This document shows, one piece after another, positions 1 through 7,476 of a stretch of DNA of 8,430 bases. A program made the translations under genes and the position numbers. The notes beneath the pieces are model-generated. The model was not told where the DNA came from, did not search any database, and worked only from the letters and a program-made list of their open reading frames with translations. Origin of the DNA: Rhodoferax sp. (lineage in GTDB: Bacteria > Pseudomonadota > Gammaproteobacteria > Burkholderiales > Burkholderiaceae_C); NCBI GenBank assembly GCA_020048255.1, contig JAIFMR010000005.1, positions 1-8,430 on the forward strand. The letters are read 5' to 3'. Each line of letters begins with the position of its first letter. Within the stretch, counting starts at the first letter, position 1.

Positions 1-1071
1 GCTGACGCACCCAAATACTCACCTGAAAACCCGGCACCAGGCTGGTACAGCAAGCTGGTCAAGCTTGACTTTGTGCAAAAGCAGGCTGTCTTGCCCAAAA
101 TTGACGGCGTGTTGCTGATCGACTCTCGCCCGACGGCCCGCAAATACGACGTGGGTCACATCCCCACAGCGGTCAACATTCCGGACACCAGCTTCGACAA
201 GCTTGCTCCAACGCTGCTACCGGCTGACAAGGCGACCCTGTTGGTGTTTTACTGCGAAGGCTATGACTGCATACTCAGCCACAACGGGGCACATAAAGCT
301 GAAAAACTGGGTTACACCAACATTCGCGTCTTCGCCGAAGGTTTCCCCGGCTGGATTGCCGGCGGCAATCTGCACGCCGTCAGTGTGGCTTACATCAAGA
401 AGCTAATGGATGAAAAGGCACCCATGACACTGGTGGATTCTCGACCCAAAGAGCGCAAATACGATCTGGGCCACATTCCTGGTGCCATCAGCTTGCCCGA
501 CTCGCAATTTGACAAGCTCGCGGCGGAACGCCTGCCCAAAGACAAGGCCGCTGCCCTGTTCTTTTATTGCGAAGGCCTGAGCTGCCGGCTGAGCAACGAC
601 TCGGCGCTGAAAGCCATCAAGCTCGGCTACACCAACGTCAAAGTGGTGCCAGAAGGCTACCCAGCCTGGGAGAAAGCATATGGCGCCGGCCCGACGGCCT
701 CCGGTGGCGCAGCCGCACCCAAAGCGCCAGCCATTGAGGCGGGTAAAGAATCAGGCACCATTTCGGTTGCATCTTTTGAGAGAATTTTCAAGGAGGCTCC
801 GACCTCCGTTCACCTGATTGATGTACGTGAACCTGGCGAAATGGCCACTGGAACCTTCAAAGGTGCCATCAACATGCCAGTCAGTACACTCGAAAAGAAC
901 ATCGACAAACTTCCGACCGACAAGCCAATCATCTTCTTCTGCGGTGCAGGTGCTCGCAGTGGTGAGGCCCATGACATGGTCAAGCTCTACAAGGCCGAGT
1001 TGAAAACCGTGTTTCTGGACGCCGCGATCAAGTGGACCAAAGACGGCAACTACACCATCAAAGGCAACTGA
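1..1071 (+). CDS. Rhodanese-repeat protein (three rhodanese domains), 5' end outside the window
   Basis: The frame is open from base 1, so the gene starts upstream of the window. The GTG at 73 is internal and not the likely start. The 356 visible codons (codon 1 = Ala) hold three rhodanese-like domains at about residues 45-120, 140-225 and 252-354. Domains 1 and 2 are clear duplicates: both have DSRP, RKYD and GHIP motifs and a CEGxxC loop (Cys85/Cys90 and Cys190/Cys195). Domain 3 has the usual loop CGAGAR with Cys314 as the expected persulfide-carrying cysteine. An Ala/Pro/Gly-rich linker at about 226-250 separates domains 2 and 3. The visible N-terminus (ADAPKYSPENPAPGW) resembles the start of a mature exported protein, but any signal peptide lies outside the window. 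Rhodaneses handle sulfane sulfur, and the substrate here is unknown. The gene ends in tandem stops, TGA then TAG, and faces the MFS gene. Confidence 0.9.
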   Translation, partial: ADAPKYSPENPAPGWYSKLVKLDFVQKQAVLPKIDGVLLIDSRPTARKYDVGHIPTAVNIPDTSFDKLAPTLLPADKATLLVFYCEGYDCILSHNGAHKAEKLGYTNIRVFAEGFPGWIAGGNLHAVSVAYIKKLMDEKAPMTLVDSRPKERKYDLGHIPGAISLPDSQFDKLAAERLPKDKAAALFFYCEGLSCRLSNDSALKAIKLGYTNVKVVPEGYPAWEKAYGAGPTASGGAAAPKAPAIEAGKESGTISVASFERIFKEAPTSVHLIDVREPGEMATGTFKGAINMPVSTLEKNIDKLPTDKPIIFFCGAGARSGEAHDMVKLYKAELKTVFLDAAIKWTKDGNYTIKGN

Positions 1072-1104
1072 TAGCTGCCTGCCCTGACATAAAGAGTTAA
1101 GAAG

Positions 1105-2322
1105 TCAAACGTTGCGCTGGGTTCTGGCTCCGACACCCAGCGCGGCAAAAACACTCATCATCAAGACGGTCGCGGCACCTATCAAGGTCGCACCGTACCA
1201 CCCTCTGTCCATGAAAATACCAAAAACAAGGGGTGAAATGGCAAAACCGGTGTCCAGCCCCGAATACACCAGGCCATAGACCCGTCCGGTGGCGCCTTTG
1301 GGGGTGGCCTTTTTGATCATCATGTCACGCGACGGGCCGCCTATTCCCACCGCGAACCCCGTGCAAGCGAGAACCACCATGGTCAGCGTGGGGCCAAACA
1401 GCCCGGTGCCACACAAGGCCAGTAAGACTGCTGCGCTCGCCATCGACATAGCGACCACGCGGTCACTGTGACGCGAGTTTGCCGCCACAAACCCACCCAC
1501 AAACATACCCATGGCACCGCATAACATGTAAGCGGTGAGTGTCAATGTGGCCGACTCAAAGCTGATACCGTGCATGGCCTTGAGGATGGAAACGGAGAAA
1601 CTTTGAATCACCGCCAGCGTCATGGTTGAGAGCAAAAAGAAGGCAAAACACCACCACACCACGGGTAACTTCATGAAAGCCATGCTGTGCTCGGGTGGCG
1701 AATCCGCCGTGTGCACCACCGCCTGCGTGCTCAACTTGTCACGATGCAGGAACAAAATCAACAGCACCCCCAGGTACAAACCAGCCGCTGCCAGATAGGC
1801 AGTGCGCCAACCTGCCAGGCCGCTGATGGTGGCAAAAAAAACTGGTGCCGCCGCCCAGCCCAAATTGCCAGTCAGTCCATGCGCGCTGAACGCATAGCCC
1901 AATCGAGGGGCGGAGACACGCTGATTCAGAATAGTGAAGTCCACCGGGTGAAACGTCGCGTTGGCCAGGCCTGCGATGGCCGCCACCCCCAGCAAACCGC
2001 TGTAACCCGTCACCATGGAAGCCAGACCGCTGGCCAGCACAAACAAGGCCAGCGCGGCAAACAGCATGGGCCGCGCGCCGATTTTGTCCACCACAAAACC
2101 CGCTGAAGCTTGGCCAATGCCTGAGACCACAAAAAAAGTGCTCATCAGCAAGCCAAGCTGCGAATAACTCAAACCAAACTCAGTCATGAACACGGGGAAC
2201 AACGGTGGCAGTAGCAAGTGGCCAAAATGCGAGGCAGCATGAGCCAGCCCCACCAAACCGATGATGGTGGCGTCTTCTTGCAAAGGAACAGGCAGCGCTG
2301 CAGCGCGGGTGGCAGTTGTCAT
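1105..2322 (-). CDS. MFS transporter, resembling the fosmidomycin-resistance (Fsr) type
   Basis: The 405-residue protein is hydrophobic throughout and fits the twelve-helix major facilitator fold of the inner membrane. A polar loop at about 192-218 separates the two six-helix halves. A motif-A-like segment follows the second helix (GFVVDKIGAR, about 75-84). The N-terminal AHAASHFGHLLLPP, the FHPVDF segment at 124-129 and the SRDMMIKKATP segment at 331-341 recall Fsr-like carriers; that family placement is from memory and moderate. The substrate cannot be read from sequence. The ATG at 2322 sits 9 bases after the stop of the response-regulator gene and has no strong ribosome-binding site, so translational coupling is likely. 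An upstream ATG at 2330 is out of frame. It is the last gene of the apparent kinase / regulator / MFS operon, which suggests but does not prove a functional link. Confidence 0.85.
   Translation of the reverse strand: MTTATRAAALPVPLQEDATIIGLVGLAHAASHFGHLLLPPLFPVFMTEFGLSYSQLGLLMSTFFVVSGIGQASAGFVVDKIGARPMLFAALALFVLASGLASMVTGYSGLLGVAAIAGLANATFHPVDFTILNQRVSAPRLGYAFSAHGLTGNLGWAAAPVFFATISGLAGWRTAYLAAAGLYLGVLLILFLHRDKLSTQAVVHTADSPPEHSMAFMKLPVVWWCFAFFLLSTMTLAVIQSFSVSILKAMHGISFESATLTLTAYMLCGAMGMFVGGFVAANSRHSDRVVAMSMASAAVLLALCGTGLFGPTLTMVVLACTGFAVGIGGPSRDMMIKKATPKGATGRVYGLVYSGLDTGFAISPLVFGIFMDRGWYGATLIGAATVLMMSVFAALGVGARTQRNV
1111..1146. repeat. Hairpin-forming inverted repeat at the convergent gene ends
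   Basis: GCGCTGGGT (1114-1122) and ACCCAGCGC (1135-1143) form a perfect 9-bp inverted repeat with a 12-base loop. In a + strand transcript two G-U pairs and one G-C pair extend the stem to 12 bp (1111-1146). It lies inside the last codons of the MFS gene and just past the rhodanese stop. Neither strand shows a T-run directly after the stem, so it is not a classical intrinsic terminator. It could act as a 3'-end stabiliser for the rhodanese mRNA, or it could be chance in GC-rich coding DNA. Confidence 0.4.
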
Positions 2323-2331
2323 GCGTGCATC

Positions 2332-3942
2332 TTAGCCGCGCTGCAATCGGGCTAAAACCAGGGCATAGCTGTAATATTTTTTATTGGCGGCATTGAGCAC
2401 ATGGACGCGCTCCAGCAAGTTTCTGGCTTCTGCAGCCAATACTTCCTTGTAGCCCTCTTTGCTCATCTGGGCGATCAACAAGCCACACAGATTCACAATG
2501 ACCGCCTCACTGCCGGGCAATTTTTCGACAGCCGAGCGCAGCAACTTGGCGCCCTGCGCAAACTCGCCTTTCTTGGCCAGCAAAACCCCCTGGTTGTTGA
2601 TGTCAATGACTTCTTGCCTGGAGGCCTTGATCAAGGCCTGTCCTTCCGCGGCCAGATCTTCGCCAGCAAAGATGGCTTCAATCTGGCCCGACAACTCGGC
2701 GTTCTCGTGGTTGTTTTTGATCACCTCCCCCAGCATGCTGCAAGCCTTGTCTTTTTGGCCCAGTTTCAAATGCGATTTGGCCATTTCAATGGCCAGCTCT
2801 GGGGTGAGCTTGTCTGCCAGTTGTGAGACCAGTTTTTCTGCAGTGGCGATAGCAGCCATGGCCAGGTCCGTTTGCCCCATCTTTTGATAAACCCGACTTT
2901 CTGCGGCTGCCGTCTGCAAGGCAGCAGCAGAGTTGAACCTGAAATCGGCCTTGCTGCGTTTGAGCACATTCAGGGCTTCCTGCGGCTCATTTTTTTCCGC
3001 GAACACATCGGCCAATCGGGCGTAAACCGCCGGATTTTTATGGGTCGAGTTCTCGCTGATCTTGATGGTTTTCTCAAATGCCGCTTGCGCCAAGTCCAAA
3101 GCACCATTCTTAAACGCAGTGTCACCCAGGTTTTTTTGCCGAAGCGGCGAATTAGGCGACAACTTGACCGCGTCTTGCAGCACTTGCTGGGCCAGCGCCA
3201 CATCGCCCAGGGCTTCGTAGCCCTTGGCCAACCAATCCGCGGCTTCGATGTACATCCGGTTGTCAGCCAACACCTGCTGAAGCAAGGCCACTGCACCAGC
3301 AAAGTCTTGTGTGTTGAAAAGCACTTTAGCCAAACCGGTCTTGGCCCATGGCACGCTGCGTATCGCAAGAACTGATTCAAACAAGGCCTTGGCCGCAGGG
3401 TAGTCCCCCAAGGTCAACAGCAAATCACTCTTGATGCGCAAAATTTCATGGGGATTGACAAGCTGGGTCTTCAGCAGCTGATCACAGTGGCCAATGGCTG
3501 CAGCAAAATCTTGCGTTCGTATGGCCGCCTCAACCACACCGAGCGACTGCTTGCGGGCGATCAACTTTTCAATGCGCGATTGCAGCAACACCTGGTTGAT
3601 GGGCTTGAGCAGGTAATCGTCCGGCTTGATTTCAGCCGCGCCCATCACCATTTCAGCGGTTTTCTCGGCAGTCACCATCACCCAAATGGTCGACACCCCT
3701 ACCAGCTCACGTTGTTTGGCTTCTTCCAGAACCTGCTGGCCATTGGCGCCCGGGCCGAGGTTGAAATCACAAATGACGATGTCGTATTTATTGGCACTGA
3801 GGTGGCTGATGGCGTCCTTGCCGCTGCTGGCCGTGTCAATCTGTGTCACACCCATCGATTTCACAAAGTCGCGCAGCATGGTGCGCATACCCTGAAAGTC
3901 GTCAATGATCAGAGTATTGGCTTGTCTAAGTGAAAAAGTCAT
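2332..3942 (-). CDS. Response regulator with N-terminal receiver domain and C-terminal TPR repeats
   Basis: The protein has 536 residues. Residues 1-130 form a CheY-like receiver domain with the acidic pair Asp14-Asp15, phospho-acceptor Asp59 (IVICDFNLG), Thr91 and Lys113 (YLLKP), so all residues needed for phosphorylation and switching are present. From about 140 to the end the chain is alpha-helical with repeated TPR-like units. The clearest lie near 165-195, 233-262, 267-296, 304-332, 382-410 and 447-475, with typical small or aromatic residue spacing such as GDYPAAKALFESVL. There is no DNA-binding, GGDEF, EAL or other catalytic output domain, so the output is probably protein-protein interaction. 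The ATG at 3942 follows the kinase stop by 25 bases with only a weak Shine-Dalgarno (AAAGAA region). The gene runs into the MFS gene. Its cognate kinase is very probably the neighbour, which is an inference from adjacency. Confidence 0.93.
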   Translation of the reverse strand: MTFSLRQANTLIIDDFQGMRTMLRDFVKSMGVTQIDTASSGKDAISHLSANKYDIVICDFNLGPGANGQQVLEEAKQRELVGVSTIWVMVTAEKTAEMVMGAAEIKPDDYLLKPINQVLLQSRIEKLIARKQSLGVVEAAIRTQDFAAAIGHCDQLLKTQLVNPHEILRIKSDLLLTLGDYPAAKALFESVLAIRSVPWAKTGLAKVLFNTQDFAGAVALLQQVLADNRMYIEAADWLAKGYEALGDVALAQQVLQDAVKLSPNSPLRQKNLGDTAFKNGALDLAQAAFEKTIKISENSTHKNPAVYARLADVFAEKNEPQEALNVLKRSKADFRFNSAAALQTAAAESRVYQKMGQTDLAMAAIATAEKLVSQLADKLTPELAIEMAKSHLKLGQKDKACSMLGEVIKNNHENAELSGQIEAIFAGEDLAAEGQALIKASRQEVIDINNQGVLLAKKGEFAQGAKLLRSAVEKLPGSEAVIVNLCGLLIAQMSKEGYKEVLAAEARNLLERVHVLNAANKKYYSYALVLARLQRG

Positions 3943-3967
3943 GAGGTTCTTTCAGGGGAACCGGCAC

Positions 3968-4660
3968 TCAAGGCAGTCGGACTACAAAGCAACCACCGCC
4001 ATAAGCCCCACCGTTTTCAATGGTCAAGGCGCCGCTTTGCCCCTGGTTTTGATGCAAGCGGGCCACCTGCGACGAAAAATAAAAACCCAGCCCCGTGCTG
4101 CCGGTAAAAAAATTCACACCCTTGTTAGCCACCACCGTGTCGCTGTGCAACATGTGCTCGGGGTAACCCCGCCCGTTGTCTTCCACCCGCAGCAGCAGCG
4201 CCCCGTCCACCACACTGGCATGAATGCGAATCTTGTCCTGGGTGTAATTCACCGCGTTGTTCAAGGCGTTGAGCAACACACCGGTGATGAGGTCACGGTC
4301 CAGATACCAGTGGCAATCGGCTGGGCAGTCCACCTCGACCTGGATGCCCTTGAAATCCACCACGGAGCGGGTTTGCAACAGGGCTTCGTCAACCACGTCG
4401 GCCACAGATTGCTCGGTGATGTCCAGCGGATAAATGGACTTACCCAGTTTGTAGAGGCTGAGGAGTTGAATCAGATTGGCATTCACACGGTGCGCCTGGG
4501 CAATCACCACCACCAAACTGTCGAATGCTGCCAGATCGCCCCGAGCCTTGGCGTCATGTGCAATTTTTTCCAGCGAATGCACCTGAACATTCACCGAATT
4601 TTTCATGTCGTGGATCGACGATGCAATGAGGTCGGTGAAACTGATTTCTTCAGTGGTCAT
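3968..4660 (-). CDS. Short soluble sensor-less histidine kinase
   Basis: The 230-residue protein has only a kinase core. An H-box is seen at SSIHDMKNS with His17 as likely phospho-site; the proline usual after the Asn of an H-box is replaced by Ser22. A dimerisation helix follows to about residue 72, then an HATPase_c domain at about 85-230. The ATPase domain shows the N-box NALNNAV (131-137), the G1 box DNGRGYP (161-167) and the glycine-rich GSTGLGF (187-193). No membrane helix, PAS, GAF or HAMP domain is present, so it should be cytoplasmic and receive its signal through another protein or directly. It is the first gene of a three-gene minus-strand unit, followed by the TPR response regulator. 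The ATG at 4660 has a GGGGA stretch about 9 bases upstream that may serve as ribosome-binding site. An earlier ATG in the leader is out of frame. Confidence 0.9.
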   Translation of the reverse strand: MTTEEISFTDLIASSIHDMKNSVNVQVHSLEKIAHDAKARGDLAAFDSLVVVIAQAHRVNANLIQLLSLYKLGKSIYPLDITEQSVADVVDEALLQTRSVVDFKGIQVEVDCPADCHWYLDRDLITGVLLNALNNAVNYTQDKIRIHASVVDGALLLRVEDNGRGYPEHMLHSDTVVANKGVNFFTGSTGLGFYFSSQVARLHQNQGQSGALTIENGGAYGGGCFVVRLP

Positions 4661-4681
4661 GACGCAAGGTCCCCGGTGGAT

Positions 4682-4711
4682 TCAATCATTGTGAAGCAAT
4701 GACTGATTCTA
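4682..4711 (-). promoter_or_regulatory. Palindrome and possible -10 box in front of the kinase operon
   Basis: TCATTG (4686-4691) and CAATGA (4697-4702) form a perfect 6-bp inverted repeat with a 5-base spacer. One mismatched position (A4685/C4703) is followed by three more pairs (4682-4684 with 4704-4706), giving a 10-position arm. On the minus strand a TAGAAT hexamer (4711-4706), close to a sigma-70 -10 box, overlaps the palindrome edge. I found no convincing -35 element at the proper distance. The position, 22-51 bases before the kinase ATG, would suit an operator or promoter, but both calls are weak. Confidence 0.3.
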
Positions 4712-4727
4712 GGGACAAACACTCACT

Positions 4728-4807
4728 AAAAAGCAGGGGACGCCTTAGTGCAGCCATCTTCTGCACCCAAGGCCCAGATATTGACGACGACCCCAAGACG
4801 TCCCCTG
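4728..4807 (-). terminator. Probable clpB terminator: nested inverted repeats followed by a T-run
   Basis: A perfect 9-bp inverted repeat, CAGGGGACG (4734-4742) with CGTCCCCTG (4799-4807), encloses a second hairpin: GTGCAG (4748-4753) with CTGCAC (4761-4766) and a 7-base loop, extended by GCCTT (4742-4746) against AAGGC (4769-4773). Read on the minus strand, the outer stem is followed after one base by five Ts (4732-4728). It lies 35 bases past the clpB stop and 68 bases before the kinase ATG, as expected for a terminator separating the two. The 56-base distance between the outer arms is long for a simple intrinsic terminator. Confidence 0.5.
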
Positions 4808-4842
4808 ATGCCAACGCATGGTTGGCTACAAAAACCTACAGC

Positions 4843-7446
4843 TTACTCTGGCGCGCCATGCCCAAAACTGAACTGCCCTGGAGCCCGAATCGGGTCCACA
4901 CCTACGTGAATGGTGTCCTTGGGCGCAAACTGACCTTCGAGCAACAGCTTGGAGAGCGGATTCTCGATGCGCTGTTGAATCGCGCGTTTGAGCGGGCGGG
5001 CCCCAAACACTGGGTCGAACCCCACCTTGGCCAGTTCGGCCACCGCAGCATCGCTGACCTCCAGCCCCAACTCCATGTGCGCTAAACGTGCCTTGAGCAC
5101 CGCCAACTGAATCTTGGCGATATCGGCAATGTGGCTGGCATCCAGTGAGTGGAACACCACGGTTTCGTCAATCCGGTTCAAGAACTCGGGCCGGAAGTGG
5201 TTCTTGAGTTCACCGGTCACTGCATCCTTGATGTCTTCATAGTCTTGCCCGACCATGGCCTGGATCATCGACGAGCCAATGTTGCTGGTCATCACGATCA
5301 CAGTGTTTTTGAAGTCCACGGTACGGCCCTGACCATCGGTCAGCCGGCCGTCATCGAGTACCTGCAAGAGCACATTGAACACGTCGGGGTGGGCTTTTTC
5401 GACCTCATCGAGCAACAGCACGCTGTAGGGTTTGCGTCGCACTGCCTCGGTCAAATAGCCGCCCTCTTCATAGCCCACATAGCCCGGAGGCGCGCCAATC
5501 AGGCGTGCCACGCTATGCTTTTCCATAAATTCACTCATGTCGATGCGTACCAGGTGGTCTTCGCTGTCAAACAAGAACCCCGCCAAGGCCTTGCACAGCT
5601 CGGTTTTGCCGACCCCGGTGGGGCCCAGGAACAGAAACGAGCCCGTGGGTCGGTTCGGGTCCGACAAGCCAGAGCGTGAACGGCGAATGGCATTGGCCAC
5701 CGCGCCAATCGCCTCTTCTTGTCCCACCACGCGCTGGTGGAGCTTGTTTTCCATTTGTAGCAACTTGTCACGCTCACCCTGCATCATCTTGGACACCGGA
5801 ATGCCTGTGGCACGGCTCACCACTTCGGCAATTTCTTCGGCGCCGACCTGCGTGCGCAGCAGGCGCGGCGCAGACCCTTCAGCACGGTTGGATTCCTTGG
5901 CTTGGGCTTCCTTCAGGCTTTTTTCCAAAGCTGGTAGCTTGCCATATTGCAACTCAGCCACCTTGTTGAAATCTCCCTTGCGGGTGAGTTCTTCGATCTG
6001 GAACTTGAGCTTGTCGATTTGTTCACGCAGATCGCCGCTGCCCTGGGCGCTGGCTTTTTCCGCTTTCCAGATTTCATCCAGGTTGGCAATTTCTTTTTGC
6101 AGGCTGGTGATCTCCTCATTGATCAGGTCTTGGCGCTTGCGCGAGGCTTCGTCTTTTTCCCTTTTCACCGCCTCGCGCTCGATTTGTAGCTGAATCAACC
6201 GACGATCGAGCTTGTCCATCACCTCGGGCTTGGAATCCATCTCGATCTTGATTTTGCTGGCAGCCTCATCAATCAGGTCAATCGCCTTGTCGGGCAAAAA
6301 GCGGTCCGTGATGTAGCGGTGGCTCAGCTCGGCCGCAGCGACGATGGCCGGATCGGTGATTTCGACGTTGTGATGCTTTTCATAACGCTCCTTGAGTCCA
6401 CGCAAAATGGCAATGGTGGCCTCCACAGTGGGCTCACCCACCAGAATCTTCTGGAAGCGGCGCTCCAGGGCGGCGTCTTTCTCAATGTACTTGCGGTACT
6501 CGTCCAGCGTGGTGGCACCCACGCAGTGCAGTTCACCCCGGGCCAACGCAGGTTTGAGCATGTTGCCGGCGTCCATCGCGCCTTCTGCCTTGCCGGCGCC
6601 GACCATGGTGTGCAGTTCGTCAATGAAGACAATAGTTTGACCCTCGTCCTTGGCCAGATCTTTAAGCACATTTTTCAGACGCTCTTCAAATTCACCGCGG
6701 AACTTGGCACCGGCCAGCAACGAGGCCATGTCCAGCGACAGCACACGTTTGCCCTTGAGCGAGTCAGGCACCTCGCCGGCCACAATGCGTTGCGCCAGCC
6801 CTTCCACGATGGCCGTTTTACCCACGCCGGGCTCGCCGATCAACACCGGGTTATTTTTGGTGCGGCGTTGCAACACCTGGATGGCCCGGCGAATTTCGTC
6901 ATCACGACCAATCACCGGGTCCAGCTTGCCCATGCGGGCGCGCTCGGTCAGATCAGTGCAGTATTTTTTGAGTGATTCACGCTGGTCTTCGGCATCGGCG
7001 CTGTCCACGCCCTGCCCGCCCCGCACGGCTTCAATGGCGGACTCCAGGCTCTTGCGCGTGAGGCCTTGGCTACGCACGGCATCGCCCAGGGTACTCTTGG
7101 CTTCCGAGAGTGCCAGCAAGAACAACTCACCGGCCACAAACTGGTCACCGCGCTTGATGGCTTCCTTTTCGGTGGCCTGCATCAGTTTGCCCAGATCTGG
7201 GCCGCCTTGGACCTGGTCTTGCCCGGTGACTTGAGGCAATTTTTTGACTGCTGCTTCCGCTGCGGTCAGCAAACTGCCGACATTGACGCCGGCGCGTTGC
7301 AGCAAGGCCTTGGGGCCGTCGTCCTGCTTGAGCATGGCCACCAGCACATGGGCCGGTTCAATGTAAGCGTGGTCATTGGCCAGCGCGAGCGACTGCGCAT
7401 CGGCCAGGGCTTCCTGAAATTTGGTGGTCAATTTATCGATTCTCAT
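4843..7446 (-). CDS. clpB: ClpB, ATP-dependent protein disaggregase (Hsp100 chaperone)
   Basis: The 867-residue protein is colinear with E. coli ClpB (857 residues). It has an N-domain (about 1-145) and a first AAA+ module with Walker A GEPGVGKT (204-211), Walker B FIDE (274-277), arginine fingers Arg329/Arg330 and pore loop AKFRGEFE. The coiled-coil M-domain (about 400-525) and a second AAA+ module follow, with Walker A GPTGVGKT (608-615), Walker B LLLDE (677-681), pore loop GYVG (655-658) and sensor-2 Arg817 in GAR. ClpB hexamers thread aggregated proteins through the central pore together with DnaK/DnaJ/GrpE in the cytoplasm. The start is set at the ATG at 7446: MRIDKLTTKF matches the family N-terminus, AAGGGA lies 6 bases upstream, and the open frame beyond it (to 7542) runs through the promoter. 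Pore loop 1 has Phe249 where E. coli has Tyr. A probable heat-shock promoter precedes the gene. Confidence 0.98.
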   Translation of the reverse strand: MRIDKLTTKFQEALADAQSLALANDHAYIEPAHVLVAMLKQDDGPKALLQRAGVNVGSLLTAAEAAVKKLPQVTGQDQVQGGPDLGKLMQATEKEAIKRGDQFVAGELFLLALSEAKSTLGDAVRSQGLTRKSLESAIEAVRGGQGVDSADAEDQRESLKKYCTDLTERARMGKLDPVIGRDDEIRRAIQVLQRRTKNNPVLIGEPGVGKTAIVEGLAQRIVAGEVPDSLKGKRVLSLDMASLLAGAKFRGEFEERLKNVLKDLAKDEGQTIVFIDELHTMVGAGKAEGAMDAGNMLKPALARGELHCVGATTLDEYRKYIEKDAALERRFQKILVGEPTVEATIAILRGLKERYEKHHNVEITDPAIVAAAELSHRYITDRFLPDKAIDLIDEAASKIKIEMDSKPEVMDKLDRRLIQLQIEREAVKREKDEASRKRQDLINEEITSLQKEIANLDEIWKAEKASAQGSGDLREQIDKLKFQIEELTRKGDFNKVAELQYGKLPALEKSLKEAQAKESNRAEGSAPRLLRTQVGAEEIAEVVSRATGIPVSKMMQGERDKLLQMENKLHQRVVGQEEAIGAVANAIRRSRSGLSDPNRPTGSFLFLGPTGVGKTELCKALAGFLFDSEDHLVRIDMSEFMEKHSVARLIGAPPGYVGYEEGGYLTEAVRRKPYSVLLLDEVEKAHPDVFNVLLQVLDDGRLTDGQGRTVDFKNTVIVMTSNIGSSMIQAMVGQDYEDIKDAVTGELKNHFRPEFLNRIDETVVFHSLDASHIADIAKIQLAVLKARLAHMELGLEVSDAAVAELAKVGFDPVFGARPLKRAIQQRIENPLSKLLLEGQFAPKDTIHVGVDPIRAPGQFSFGHGAPE

Positions 7447-7452
7447 GGCGCA

Positions 7453-7458
7453 TCCCTT
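7453..7458 (-). promoter_or_regulatory. clpB ribosome-binding site
   Basis: On the minus strand AAGGGA ends 6 bases before the ATG at 7446. It supports that ATG over the longer open frame starting at 7542. Confidence 0.7.
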
Positions 7459-7476
7459 GTGATGAAGTTGCTCAAC

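Noticed and set aside
73..75. GTG as the start of the rhodanese gene
   Set aside because: The same frame is open to base 1 and reads plausible protein there, and the GTG lies at the beginning of domain 1 without a ribosome-binding site.
3905..4702. Open frame of 265 codons on the + strand opposite the kinase gene
   Set aside because: It is antisense to a clear histidine kinase, rich in His and Gln from reverse reading, has no recognisable domain, and also covers the start of the response-regulator gene.
4699..5085. Open frame of 128 codons on the + strand between the kinase and clpB
   Set aside because: Two thirds of it is antisense to the clpB 3' end, and the rest runs through the terminator-like repeat and shows no ribosome-binding site.
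6319..6975. Open frame of 218 codons on the + strand opposite clpB
   Set aside because: It lies antisense to the first AAA+ module of ClpB and has low-complexity composition with no family resemblance.
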